From positions 372,001 to 436,000 of the forward strand of contig JADLSH010000279.1 in the NCBI GenBank assembly GCA_016169945.1: 64,000 nt of DNA, given 5' to 3'. Every line of letters begins with the position of its first letter. Position 1 is the stretch's first letter. The stretch is from Trachythela sp. YZ-2020 (lineage: Eukaryota; Cnidaria; Anthozoa; Malacalcyonacea; Clavulariidae). Below the pieces are notes generated by a model. It did no database searches, was not told the DNA's origin, and worked only from the letters and a program-made list of their open reading frames with translations. Position numbers and translations under genes: made by a program. Of the stretch, positions 36,501-50,600 are shown piece by piece.

Positions 36501-36557
36501 TTGGCAGAGCAGGCAAAAAGCAAGGCAGCGTTTAAGCAAACTTGTAGACCCGATCAT
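30577..36557 (-). CDS. Cys-loop (pentameric) ligand-gated ion channel subunit, complete, 9 exons
   Basis: Exons in transcript order: 36451-36557 (ATG), 34836-34927, 34303-34370, 33775-33995, 33564-33646, 32723-32842, 31566-31918, 30956-31033 and 30577-30837 (stop). They total 1,383 nt, or 460 codons. Signal peptide: MIGSTSLLKRCLAFCLLCQF. Extracellular domain: LVGYDKRFIPATPG, IWIPDIRMKNMKD, and the Cys-loop ISCPMDLHKFPMDKQTCYLN with 13 residues between cysteines. TM1 is SGYYILQIYVPSIFLVLLSW. TM2 reads NRLALEVTMILSIVFLL and TM3 DLFIIVSFGFIFMALLQTML. A short cytoplasmic loop follows, and TM4 is KICLVAFPTLYIIFNASYW. Overall it is closest to GABA-A/glycine-type anion channels (FPMD, TRR/QRRSGYY), but the usual PAR before TM2 is ANR and position 4' is Glu, so ligand and ion selectivity cannot be assigned. 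The start of exon 8 is inferred from phase. Confidence 0.85.
31430..31500 (+). repeat. Dispersed copy of the TTTAGAACTGATAGAGC repeat
   Basis: AACTGATAGAGCAATCCAGT followed by ATAAATAAAGTTGGTTTAG matches the unit of the tandem array at 47833-48490. Other single or partial copies are at about 32305-32355 (inverse), 34080-34200, 35925-35990 and 63415-63450 (inverse). Confidence 0.6.
32005..32292. repeat. Foldback element rich in GATGAGAGTT repeats
   Basis: The ends (CGGTTAAACGAAGATGAGAG at left, and the inverse of CGGTGAAACGAGAATGAGAG at right) are inverted. The interior is a series of AACTCTCATCAACTCTCATG-type words in both orientations. It lies in the intron between receptor exons 6 and 7. 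Confidence 0.55.
32484..32688. mobile_element. hAT-type miniature element, 205 bp
   Basis: The left end CAGGGGCGGATCC faces the right end inverse of TATAGGCGGATC. The flanks are the identical 8-mer CTGTCATA (32476-32483 and 32689-32696). Runs of G at left and C at right face each other. Lies in a receptor intron. Confidence 0.75.
33180..33517. mobile_element. Mariner/Tc1-like miniature element, 338 bp
   Basis: Ends CAGGGTGTTCAAAAACAAGT and, inverted, CAGGGTGTCCCCAAAAAAGT are followed on both sides by AGTCCCCCT-TAGAAATCACTC. Both ends abut a TA dinucleotide (33178-33179, 33518-33519), the target duplication of the Tc1/mariner group. There is no transposase. Located between receptor exons 5 and 6. 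Confidence 0.7.
34482..34762 (+). mobile_element. tRNA-derived SINE, family A, with (GAAC)n tail
   Basis: Head with a B box (GTGGGTTCGATTCAG), body with CCGAAAGTCGTGGGTTTTCT and CCGGGTACTCCGGTTTCCTC, ending in a GAACGAACGAAC tail at about 34737-34762. The A-box part is degraded. In a receptor intron. Confidence 0.7.
35292..35720 (-). mobile_element. LINE 3'-end fragment
   Basis: Read on the minus strand, codons give GYGTDAARSAETVAQFKKIL followed by SNIDLNFDIYVV and a stop. Then comes an A+T-rich 3' part ending in AAATAAAGTATGATATGATA. A short C-terminal tail followed by a simple-repeat terminus is the usual form of a 5'-truncated LINE. Further upstream codons (KITPYNLHGS) are broken by stops. 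The family is not certain. Confidence 0.4.
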
Positions 36558-37991
36558 CTTATGCAGTCTATAAAGCAGTCTTCCTATCAAGTCTCATTAA
36601 ACAAAACGATCGGTTAAACTTTGCACTCAACTTTAATACCCCCTGTAATTGTGCGTCATTCCCCTGACAGCCCACTCATTATAAGCAAATGAATTGCCTA
36701 CACTGGGCAGCTGCAGCAGAATATAGGAAAAAACTGAGCAGACGATGTCTCGTATATTTTCATTAAAAACTACACCACATTATTCATTCATAGCCTCCTC
36801 CACAGGCAACTCTAGGGTTAGGTCAAGGAAATATTAGGGAAAGAGTTGGTGGAAGAGCTTAATTCTGCATTAACTTGTGTGCGTTTAATACTCAATAGTA
36901 CGGTCGTATATAGCAGCAGCAAATCTCTCCTCTTTTGTATGTTTTGGGAATATTATCTCTATAGTGGAACCGTCCGTATAACGGCCATTTTGATATAGAT
37001 ATAATACTAGTAAAGATTTCAAGTAAAAAAGACTGGGACTTGAATTTACTGTCCGTTGTATGTACAATATGCAGTGTTCGTTGTATTCAAATTTAAGTTT
37101 GTCCACCGCAAGCAACCGATTTAATTTACCCTTTTAATTTTTTCGCGCCTTTCATTAAATCTAGCCACAAATCAGAGGTGGGGATATCTGCCACACTTTG
37201 GAAAATAAATTCGACTGGCTCTAATTCACACACGAACCTAATTTCCCGACCGATTAATCAAATGTATCGCTTGCGGTATTGGATATTATTAACACTTGTT
37301 TGTACATAATAGTTATTGTAATTCTTAGTATAAAGTGAAAAGACAAAGTTTGCTACGATAAAATACTGCTAAGTAATAGACTGCTCCAAACTATCGAAGA
37401 TTCTTTGATCAAAATGCATTCTTTGATCGATTGCATATGACCGTGTACTCTATCAAGGGATAAGGAAATTAAAGGAACTATGCTAAGCCACAACTTTGGC
37501 GATATGTGTCGCAAACATGCTAATTGGAAAAGTCGGACAAACATTACGCTGGCTCTATTTAGTTGGTATATATAGTAGACTGGGCCAAAGTAAAAGGTGT
37601 TTTTCCAACCCTACGTTTTGTTTCACAACATGAAGAATATTTAAAATTCAAATCACTGCCATAAACTCTTTCGCGTGTAAGTGACATTACACATGATTTA
37701 CCTATTTTTTCACTGAGAAAATAGGATTTAGACCACTGGGAGCGGGATTTGCACAAGCGATTTTCTGCTGGGAATGGGATTTGGAAAATTTGTGGGTTGG
37801 GTGACTGCATGGATTCAATCTAGGAAAATGGGATTGGAACCCCCCTCCCCCCCTTACGACCCTCGCAGTTCTAACACAAATTTTTAAATCAAATTTAATA
37901 TTTCCACAACGTATTGCAATTCAAGAATTTCTTAACAATAAATAGTCGATAATATGTCTTTGGTAACATTCCTAACTATATCAAATTCTAA
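36558..37991. other. Intergenic region between DSEL and the Cys-loop receptor
   Basis: Upstream region of the receptor and 3' flank of DSEL. A+T-rich with a short C-rich run at about 37840-37850. No gene, RNA or clear mobile element could be supported. Confidence 0.5.
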
Positions 37992-40900
37992 CTATAGTCC
38001 ATAACCAATATTTTTCATGGCTTTTTTACAAATACCACCAATCTGTGAGGCTTGACGTTCGGTCAAAACCTTGCCCCACTTAGACAAGCTTGGTTCGATA
38101 GTTCCATAATTCACAAACTTATAAAGTCCGGTCTTCGTGACTTGCATTATTCTATGTTCGACCGCTGCCCGAAATGGGATTTCTAAGAAACTACACACGT
38201 CATCAGCTGTCGCCCTTGGCGACGTGATTATATCCTCAAAGCGTACGATCTTCAGGATTCCAGGGGGGAGCATGGACTTGAGTCTAAAGGCATACTTAGC
38301 AAATGCCGTCCAAATATGAGCCAATGCGATGTGGTGTTTTAATGTAGCAAAGTTAAATTTTCTCAAACGTTGAATTTCTAGTGGAAATGTACAGCCGGTT
38401 CTCTCAATGGCGGTTTTAAAATCTTTAAGGAACAAATCTGTTTCAATTGGACGGCCTAACATGTGTTCAATCCAGCTTCTAGGATCTCTAACAATATACA
38501 ACAACGGTGTTTGATTATTTTCGAACAATACCGACATTCTAAATAACCAGCCTGGATTTTTAAAACTAATAGCAGCGAATGCCCCTTGAGATTTACGTAT
38601 GAAAGCTCCAAGGGCAGCACTGGGGTCCAAAGGATTCACTAATGAAATATAATCATCCGTATTTCTGAGTGCAGTTGGAGATTTTAGAAGAGTATTCCAC
38701 CATTTCATTACACTTTCATCCAGCATTTCTCCTTTCGTCCACTCACGCAAGTCCAGCTTTTCTTCGGCATCGCCAACTCTCGATTGCGAAGGCACGCCGA
38801 TCGTGATAAAGTCGGGATTTGTCGTAAAAAGTTCGCGGGCGAGCTCCACTCCGCTTGAAGGTAGTCCAGTTATCAATAAGGCGTTCAGTAGAGGGTTATT
38901 TTTCCGGGTGGGGAGTATGGAAGCAGTGGAATATGGGAGGACACTAGCGGACTCAAAATGCTTGAAGGGATTGGATATATACGCATTGAGGATAACTAAG
39001 CATAATATAACAACACAAAATGCTATAACCCTTTGTATGAATCGAAGATGTATTTTGAAATCCAAACATATAAATAGAAGCACAGCACAAACAACGATAA
39101 AAGCAAAACCAAACGAATATCCATGGACTCCACTGATGGGAAATTGTGACGTCATTTTGCCGACCATTTTGCTGACGTCACTTGCATGACGTGTGTTCTT
39201 CACACCCAAAAGAAAACTCGATTCGCTATTTATAGATACGACGTAAACCTTCCCATAACCATTAGAACCCAGTAATTTTCTACGCAATCTCGGGTCATCG
39301 TATCTTGTGGATAAAATTATATTATACTTCATGGAGTTCAACTTTAAGCTGATATTTATACCGTTATCTTTCATTTCGGAAAGTTTTAAATCTTGTAGAG
39401 TGTATTTAGGCCCATGAAAGACGTATGCAGTGCTTGTTAAAAGTTTTGAGCGCTTCCAAGTAACGTTTATGAAATTAGTCGCGTGTCTCTGGTGCGGTAA
39501 TTTGAAGTTACTCTTAGTACTGACGTCAGCAGTCGCAGCGTTCAAATGTTCCCAGCACATTCTGTAACGGCCAATACCGGCGCAACGATTTTTGGCGTTG
39601 TCGTAGGCCTCTGTGTCGAACACGAAATCGGAGTTGTGAAAAAATGCACTCGCATGCGTTGTCGCGCTTTTTTCGCGAAATCGCACGATATCGACAACCA
39701 CAAGCACGCTTGGAGCAAGCATGACCAAAGCACGGTATACATTTGATAACCCAAGATCTATATCATAGACTTGCGTCATTTCACCACTCATAAATATGAC
39801 ATCATTTTCCCGCGAGTATCCCACGAGGTCTGCGCGTGCGTCCCACGTTCGGCTGTCAAACTTGTGATTAAACCACATATTACACTCTCCCAGTTGACCG
39901 AGATAAGGTTTAGTGCAGCCCTTCTCTGAAGGTCCGAACATTAAAGTGTTTTGTAGATACGTGTATTTTGGTCCGTAGCGAGATTCCGTTATAACAGGCT
40001 GGTCTTTTGTCACGAAAACAAAAGAACCCTGGTCAGGCTGTTCGTGTCCAGGTTTAAAAGCGCGTTGGGTATCAATGTTTAAACTTGGTCTTAGCAAGTT
40101 AATCGCACGACCATGTAGATGGCTGCATTTGAAAGACAAAAATACGTGCGGCTCTGGAATTCCGCCACCATATGTAATAACTCCCCAATCGCTGAAAACA
40201 TGTAACTTCACTTCAATCGATTTTTTAGGCTTTGAACTATTAGAAAATATAAACTCTGTATGCACGAGCGATTTACGATCTATAAAATCAATCCTATTTA
40301 CTCTGCGCCTCTTTATTTCGTTGCTAAGCCATTTCGCTCTACCGTCTTTGTGTACATAGCTTTCTAAGAATTCCAATTGACTTTCCGGTCCGTACGCCCA
40401 GTTTAGGTTAGAGTCAGCATACCCCACTGTCAATTGAAACCCTGGCATTATAGTGTACAAGAGAAAATCAAAATGTTCGCGCAACCAGTTATTAGTTCTA
40501 TAGCTGCGCGCGAAATGCCGCTCGGAAATATACATAAATTGCGTCAACGACCTCATTGTGTATGAGCCATAGGACACCCCCTCCTGGAAGGAACCGTCGA
40601 CGACTAATTTTAAGAATTCCATAGTAGCATTCAGCACGGTGGTAGATTTTTCTTGCCACTCAAGGGCTCTCTCTGGGTAGTAAGGTTTGATGACAAGCGC
40701 TGTAGTTAAAAGTGCCATATAGTTTGTAGCCACGTGATTGTGTATATACGAATAACCCCACCATGCTTTATTTGCAGCGTTAAACATTTGGGTTCCTGCT
40801 CGTAATAACTTATTTACGTATCGATCACGTTCTTCCTGCGTGAACGAATTATGAAGGATATCAAAAGCAGTTGCATAGCCAAGTAACGAATGCGCAAGCG

Positions 40901-41333
40901 GAACTTCGTCTTTTTCTTTGCCCGTTACCAGCCAAGTGTTGTAGCTTGTAAATCTCACCATGAATAACTTAGCAAGGTCTAGTGCTCCTTGATCTCCAGG
41001 GGTCAGCGCGCAGTAAACAGCGAGAGCTCCTAACAAGTTTCCATAATTTTCATTCCATTTTGAGTTGAATAAAGTAACATTGGCTGGCGGTATCAACCTG
41101 TCCTGTGAGCGCACACCTCGCACGGTCTTCGCTAACTCTTGGTAAATATTCGCATCACTTGACGTAGTTTGCGCGCGGAGTTTAGGCAAATCTTCAGTCG
41201 AGAAGTAAAGATTCGGATACTTGTGTTTAAAATTAGCGTTTCTCCCTTCATGGCTCGTATGGACTTCGCCACGCAAGCTAGTCGTGCGTAAAACGAGAAC
41301 TTGAAGCAATATGTAGAAAATTATCATTCTCAA
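37992..41333 (-). CDS. DSEL: Dermatan-sulfate epimerase-like protein with sulfotransferase-like domain, intronless
   Basis: A single 1,113-codon exon (human DSEL about 1,212 aa). It converts D-glucuronate to L-iduronate in chondroitin chains in the secretory pathway. The start MRMIIFYILLQVLVLRTTSL is a signal peptide. The epimerase domain keeps likely catalytic residues: the HNH at 198-200 (WGYSYIHNHVATNYMAL), Tyr255/258 (EGVSYGSYTMRS) and His430 (PGHEQPDQGSFVF). Two hydrophobic segments near residue 750 (FAFIVVCAVLLFICLDF and VIAFCVVILCLVILNAYI) anchor it. The C-terminal sulfotransferase-like domain has a PAPS-loop-like LITGLPSSGVELAREL, then IVRDPRSWIEH and VRFEDIITSP. On the coding strand a TATATAAAAG lies only ~15-25 bp upstream of the ATG, so the true mRNA start, or the first Met, is uncertain. 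Confidence 0.93.
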   Translation of the reverse strand: MRMIIFYILLQVLVLRTTSLRGEVHTSHEGRNANFKHKYPNLYFSTEDLPKLRAQTTSSDANIYQELAKTVRGVRSQDRLIPPANVTLFNSKWNENYGNLLGALAVYCALTPGDQGALDLAKLFMVRFTSYNTWLVTGKEKDEVPLAHSLLGYATAFDILHNSFTQEERDRYVNKLLRAGTQMFNAANKAWWGYSYIHNHVATNYMALLTTALVIKPYYPERALEWQEKSTTVLNATMEFLKLVVDGSFQEGVSYGSYTMRSLTQFMYISERHFARSYRTNNWLREHFDFLLYTIMPGFQLTVGYADSNLNWAYGPESQLEFLESYVHKDGRAKWLSNEIKRRRVNRIDFIDRKSLVHTEFIFSNSSKPKKSIEVKLHVFSDWGVITYGGGIPEPHVFLSFKCSHLHGRAINLLRPSLNIDTQRAFKPGHEQPDQGSFVFVTKDQPVITESRYGPKYTYLQNTLMFGPSEKGCTKPYLGQLGECNMWFNHKFDSRTWDARADLVGYSRENDVIFMSGEMTQVYDIDLGLSNVYRALVMLAPSVLVVVDIVRFREKSATTHASAFFHNSDFVFDTEAYDNAKNRCAGIGRYRMCWEHLNAATADVSTKSNFKLPHQRHATNFINVTWKRSKLLTSTAYVFHGPKYTLQDLKLSEMKDNGINISLKLNSMKYNIILSTRYDDPRLRRKLLGSNGYGKVYVVSINSESSFLLGVKNTRHASDVSKMVGKMTSQFPISGVHGYSFGFAFIVVCAVLLFICLDFKIHLRFIQRVIAFCVVILCLVILNAYISNPFKHFESASVLPYSTASILPTRKNNPLLNALLITGLPSSGVELARELFTTNPDFITIGVPSQSRVGDAEEKLDLREWTKGEMLDESVMKWWNTLLKSPTALRNTDDYISLVNPLDPSAALGAFIRKSQGAFAAISFKNPGWLFRMSVLFENNQTPLLYIVRDPRSWIEHMLGRPIETDLFLKDFKTAIERTGCTFPLEIQRLRKFNFATLKHHIALAHIWTAFAKYAFRLKSMLPPGILKIVRFEDIITSPRATADDVCSFLEIPFRAAVEHRIMQVTKTGLYKFVNYGTIEPSLSKWGKVLTERQASQIGGICKKAMKNIGYGL

Positions 41334-42179
41334 AGTATTTGTAGTCTTTTATATAAAGCTCGATATAAAGCATGTGTAAAGCGAGAAACTAAAGACACGG
41401 CATAAAAACGAAGATTATAAATAAATGTTCTGTGTTGATAAATAGCTATGTGATACTGTGCGCCTTTATGTTGTCACATTGGTATCAAGTTCCAAGGTGA
41501 ATACAACACGCGTCACACTAAAATCAAGACAGAATGGTGAAGGGGATTGAGCGAAAAGCCGAAAACTAGACATATATATGGTGATATTTGAAATACAAAT
41601 TATAATTATTTTTTCGTTACCGCTGCAGGCATACGGACCGATGACTGTAAACGGTGGAATTGTATGTGAATGGGATGCGAAATCGAGTGCGAAATGACAT
41701 GCGATTCTTATGAGTTAGGGTTAGGATTAATATTAGAGTTAGGGTTAAACTTAATCCCAGCCCGAACCTTAAACCCAGTGGTCATTCGCGCAGTAAATAC
41801 TACAGTAATACGGTAAAAAGGTAATACAGGGAGCCTCAGAATGTATGTAAAACTATTTCAGGTCCAACTTAATTCGTAATCTTTTTGAGTGAATATTCAA
41901 ATAAAGCAATAATATCAATATTCATTTGATAGATCGAAAGAGAAAAAGTCCGGAAACGTTTACAAAAAGCCTCTTGAGTTTTAAAGAGCATCCACTCAAA
42001 ACATTTTATTCCCAATGTTCAATTGATATAAAACGGATATTCTTGGGTCAATATATCAGACTATTAAGGAAACGATACGATGAGAGAACTAACGATTGTT
42101 AGAATACACTTATTGAGAGCTAGGGCTTAGACCTGTGTGGAAAAAAGGCCTTGTTTTAGCTATAACTATTACGAAAAAG
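41334..42179. other. Divergent intergenic region, DSEL / beta-tubulin
   Basis: 846 bp between divergent start codons. It contains a degenerate interstitial telomere-like stretch at 41706-41750 (GAGTTAGGGTTAGGATTAAT, then GAGTTAGGGTTAAAC). Otherwise A+T-rich with no gene. Confidence 0.55.
41706..41750 (+). repeat. Interstitial telomere-like TTAGGG repeats
   Basis: Two short clusters of TTAGGGTTAGG/TTAGGGTTAA separated by about 15 bp. There are too few units for a real telomere; this is an internal relic or chance simple repeat. Confidence 0.5.
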
Positions 42180-45907
<3,728 letters not shown>

Positions 45908-47647
45908 AAAGAAAGTATTGTACTGCACTGAAGTATATGAATGTGCGATATACTTTTTTGGGGCGGAGCTTAGCCCATCATTTCTACTGGAGGGTATAGC
46001 CCCCTAGGCCCCCGGTTCCGCCGCCTATGATAGTTATAGATGTTTATGAGATTTGGCATGGCTTGTAGGTGGTCCTCGAATCGTGATTGTCCCTGCCATA
46101 AAAACGTATTAACTTTCAACAATTAAATAAATTATATACAATCTTTTTTGATTAAGTCTGGGCGGATTCGCGTGTTGTGTTAAGTCTGGTTTCCGCTGAG
46201 TTGTGACGATCGTGAACACACCAAGGTGACCGATGTAATAGAATGCTGATATACTTCTGCGATCATGAAAGACTGATTTGCGTTCTATTGTGGCGGAGGG
46301 AGTTTTGTTTAGAGCGCGCTCTTTTTTTTTGAGAGCGCGCTGCGGCTTTTTCTTTTCTTCTCCCCTCTCTAACTTTCGGCGCGCGATCGCCGCGCGCCGC
46401 CGCCCGCACAAACGGCTAACACAAGATAGATCCAGACTATTTCACATCGTCGAGCATGATCTGGTCACGACAGTTTCGACCAAATGGAAACCAGGCTTAG
46501 GGTTCTTATTTTGTTTTTTTAGTTTTCAGCTGGATTTAACTTCATGCATAAAGTAGCTCTTTTATAATTATATTTTTAACTTACACCAATAAAGATATTA
46601 ATACAATACTCTAGCTACACCTGACGTATATTTGTCAATCTAATGCGGCAATGGTCTAACCCAATCTAAGACGTAACCCTAAAAATGATAAAATTACGTG
46701 AATAGGACAGAATTGTACACACCTTAAAGCCTTAACTTTGGCATAAGTCAACACCCACCAGCTCCCTCAAGTAGCCTGTGCAGTCACATGACCAGGTTTT
46801 GCATCTCCTAAATTTTGCACTGCAATCTACAGTGCTTTGTTTGGATAAATGTACTCTCGCAACCATAAAATTAACTTTTAATTCTCATTGAACAAGAAAC
46901 CACAACGTATATATATATTAAGCGTATATAATATATATGTGCTAAAATAGTATCTATAGTCTATACCCCAAACTTTATACAGTGTTCTTATTTTGGTTCA
47001 AAATTACATTCACACTAGATTTTCTCACAGTCCGTATTGGTTGACCCCGAAGCAGGTCTACTGCATGTACATCAACACAAAGACAGTCTAAAACCATGGT
47101 CCAATATTTATATTAATGCAACGTCCGTGTGCAACTAACAGTAAATACACCCTTTCGATCATTACGTCACGAATACTTCCTTGGCCTGGGAGCCTCGCTC
47201 TCGTGAATCAAGACGAAAGGCTCCCGGGCCAACGAGTGATCGGTGACGTTATCGAAAGAAGAATAATAATAATTTATTCGCACCAGCAAAAAATACCTAA
47301 TTACAAAATTTTTCCACACATTATTGTGTGTATTGTTTTAATCATTATACCCAATACATGCAATTTTTAATCTTTTTCAGGTGGTTCCGACACAAACCAT
47401 GGTAGTTTATTGTGCAATACTACCTACACTGGACACCCACGTTCGTGATATCATCACTGGTTAAATATGCCAGTATGTAGCCGCATGGTACCATGCACAC
47501 TACACACCACATGGTACCATGCACTACACACTACATGGTACCATGCACACTACATGGTACCACTTTGTTCACCACTACATTTAAAAACACAACTATAAAA
47601 CCCGATATCTGGTTTTCTCACTATATAAAACTATACAGAAAACAACT
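45908..47647. other. Intergenic region between convergent beta-tubulin and HEATR3
   Basis: Contains a GC-rich patch with inverted GAGCGCGCTC words around a poly-T run (46308-46345), followed by CGCGCGATCGCCGCGCGCC (46379-46400). An AT microsatellite is at 46905-46945. A CATGGTACCATGCAC repeat of about four units is at 47485-47570. A repeat shared inversely with about 4895-4945 lies at 47180-47225. No gene is visible. Confidence 0.55.
47485..47570. repeat. CATGGTACCATG palindromic tandem repeat
   Basis: About four irregular copies of a unit with the palindrome CATGGTACCATG followed by CACTACA or similar. Confidence 0.65.
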
Positions 47648-50600
47648 TCAACTTATCTGTTTCTTGTACTTTAAGAAGCGAACAAGATTAGTCCTCGCTG
47701 TATTTACAATTGGAATACGATCTCCGAGTGTAGATCTTTCTTTTTTTACCTGCAATGAAGGACGGTATACCTTATGACAAGGATGGATTTACTGGGGGTG
47801 CAGGGGGGAGGGGGTGGGTGTACGCTTGTAGCAACACTGGATCAATAAGGAGTGACTCTTACTGGACCTCTAGGAAGAACAATTTAGAACTGATAGAACT
47901 ATCCAGTATAAATAAAGTTAGTTTAGCTTAGGTTTCCTCCTGTAGTAACACTGGACCAATAAGGGCCGACTCTTACTGGATCTCTAGGAAGAACAGTTTA
48001 GAACTGATAGAGCTATCCAGTCTAAATAAGTTAGTTTAAATCAGGTTTACGCTTGTAGCAACACTGGATCAATAAGGGCCGACTCTTACTGGATCTCTAG
48101 GAAGAACAGTTTAGAACTGATAGAACTATCCAGTATAAATAAAGTTAGTTTAGTTTAGGTTTCCTCCTGTAGTAACACTAGGAAGAACAATTTAGAACTG
48201 ATAGAACTATCCAGTATAAATAAAGTTATAGTTTAGTTCAGGTTTCCTCCTGTAGTAACACTGGACAGATGAAAGACGTTCCTTACTGGACCTTTCTGGA
48301 GACCAGTCAGACCGAGGGGGCAAATCACTCCTAAAAAGTGTACGAAATTGAAAAATCATGTGATTTTTCAAAAAAATTTGTGATTTTTCTGAAGGTGTAC
48401 GAGATTTAAATCAGTGATTTGCCCCTCGAGTCTGACAGAAATGATAGAGCTATCCAGTCTAAATAAAGATACTCCTTCTGTAAAAACACTGCACCAATAA
48501 GGATAGCAATTGCTGAATCTCAAGGTGAACGATAACTTTGCTCACCCTTGATTTCAGGATTGGGACAACTTTCTCCAAGTGCCTCAGCAATTCAATATTT
48601 CCAGCAGCAACATCTGCTATAGGGCTATCAGCAAACACGTCAAAAATGGCGTCCAGTGCCTCAGCAATCACCCAGAGACTCTCGCCACTCATAACTACGT
48701 CGCGTAACACTGTGCCGATACACTATAGCAAAGAAAAAGTTGTTTATGTGCAACGTGAGGCGGGCGAGGATATAAACTCTATTAAAATTTATGTATACGC
48801 ATCAATAACCTTGGTGGTAGTGGTTAGTGCACAAGCCCTTCAGCTCTGCGACCTGGGTTAGATTCAGGAGTCAATAACGTTTTGTGTGTCAGGGACCGCA
48901 AAAACTATTTTAAAATGTGCCTACAAAATATCTCCACAAAAATTCCTAGTTTGCCAAGCGTTTTAGGACATCACAAGCATAACTACCTGTAGAGGGTCTA
49001 GTACATCAGTTGCACTTGACATTATCAACATTTTGCCAATAATTCCCAAGACATTCATGAGATTGACTCGAGCTGCTTCTAATGTTACTACACCACTTAA
49101 GTAACACAGTAATTTCACTTGCTCTGCCGTCACACACTGTAACATAAAGGGAACTAGAATTACCTTTGTTATATGAATTTACCGAGTTGGTGGCAGTTAG
49201 TGTATGCATGTCCCTTTAGCCTCTGTTGGCTGAGTTCGATTCAGGGCTCGCAAATTTTTTAGAAAAGTCATTGCCCTTGGGCAAGTCCCAACAAAAATTT
49301 GGTCTCCCAAAGCTACTTCTGGCTTGCCCAATTCAAGTGAAAAATGAACCACAAGAATGTATGGCGACCTGGAAGCTACAGGTATGTTTTATCTCGTGAG
49401 TTGCGTGATGAATTTAATTTACCCCTCGCAAGTAATACACGCTCACGGAAATGGCGTACCGGGAAATATATTTTATCGCCCGTCAATTAAACCCTTTGAT
49501 ATCATTAATTTTTTGTTCAATTTCAATACATTTGACAAATCAACTTTTCACATAGACGAAATAACAAGACTTGTAAAAGTATGGTATTAATCGTGGTCTT
49601 AGCCTAATTTCTGGTTGCCCAGACATACGTCAAGAGATTTTGGTTGCCGGACAGAAATTTTAGCTGCCCCGGGACGTCGGGCAGGCGATTTGGCGAGCCC
49701 TGGTTCGATTCCTATGATATACAGTTGTCTGATTGTCATTTCAAAGAAACGTCCAGTGCTTTACCAACTTTACCAGGCCATTTCTCGCCATCACAGAAGG
49801 TGGGTCGTTCACAAAGTTCTCTATTGATTGATCTAATATGCCACCCCTTCTGGACAGAGCCTAATCCCATTACCTGCACTTTAACATCAGCCAATTTCTC
49901 TAGCACTGAACGAATGGCGCTTGATGCGGCTTCGATAAACTCATTATCAGTTCGTGTGAATCCTGAAGCTGTGTCTGAAAAAAGCAACACAGAATAGTAC
50001 CAGTAAGCTTCCAAGGAAGTAGTTACATAGTCATAGGTACTTTTTCCTATCAAGCAATATAGGGGAATGTTTGTTGGGGTACATGAAAATAACCGACTTT
50101 TCATTGTGCATTCGTAAGGGAGCGGTGGGTCAGTAGTTATAATTCTTAAAGAAAATAATTTGAATTGAGTTGTGAGTGAATGAATTGTGAGTAGTATTAC
50201 CGTTGTTTTGAAAAGCTATTTCCATTATTTTATTCCAGAGCAATGTTATTGCCTCAGGTCCACCAAGCTGATCAATATCAATGGTTGATAACATATTGTT
50301 TAGACAGACCAAAGCTCGAGTTTGGATTGTTTCCATTCTAAATATTCGGGAAATAGAGATACTGTGAGCAACACCTAAAATTTATATTCGTTTTTGTGTT
50401 GGTGTTTGTGTTCGTTAGGTTGGTGCTCGTGTTACTGCTGGGGTTGGTGTTCGCGTGTTCGTATTTGAATTCGTCTTCTTTTTCGTGTTGGTGTTCGTGC
50501 TCGTGTTGTCTTTCGTTTTCGTTTTGTTTTCATATTCGTGCTTGTACTGATGACGGTGTTGGAGTGTTAGCGTTCGTGTTGGTCTTCGTGTTAATATCCA

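Noticed and set aside
49357..49590. 77-codon open frame inside the hAT-type element as a captured gene
   Set aside because: No recognisable domain. It lies wholly inside a 461-bp non-autonomous element and is probably chance.
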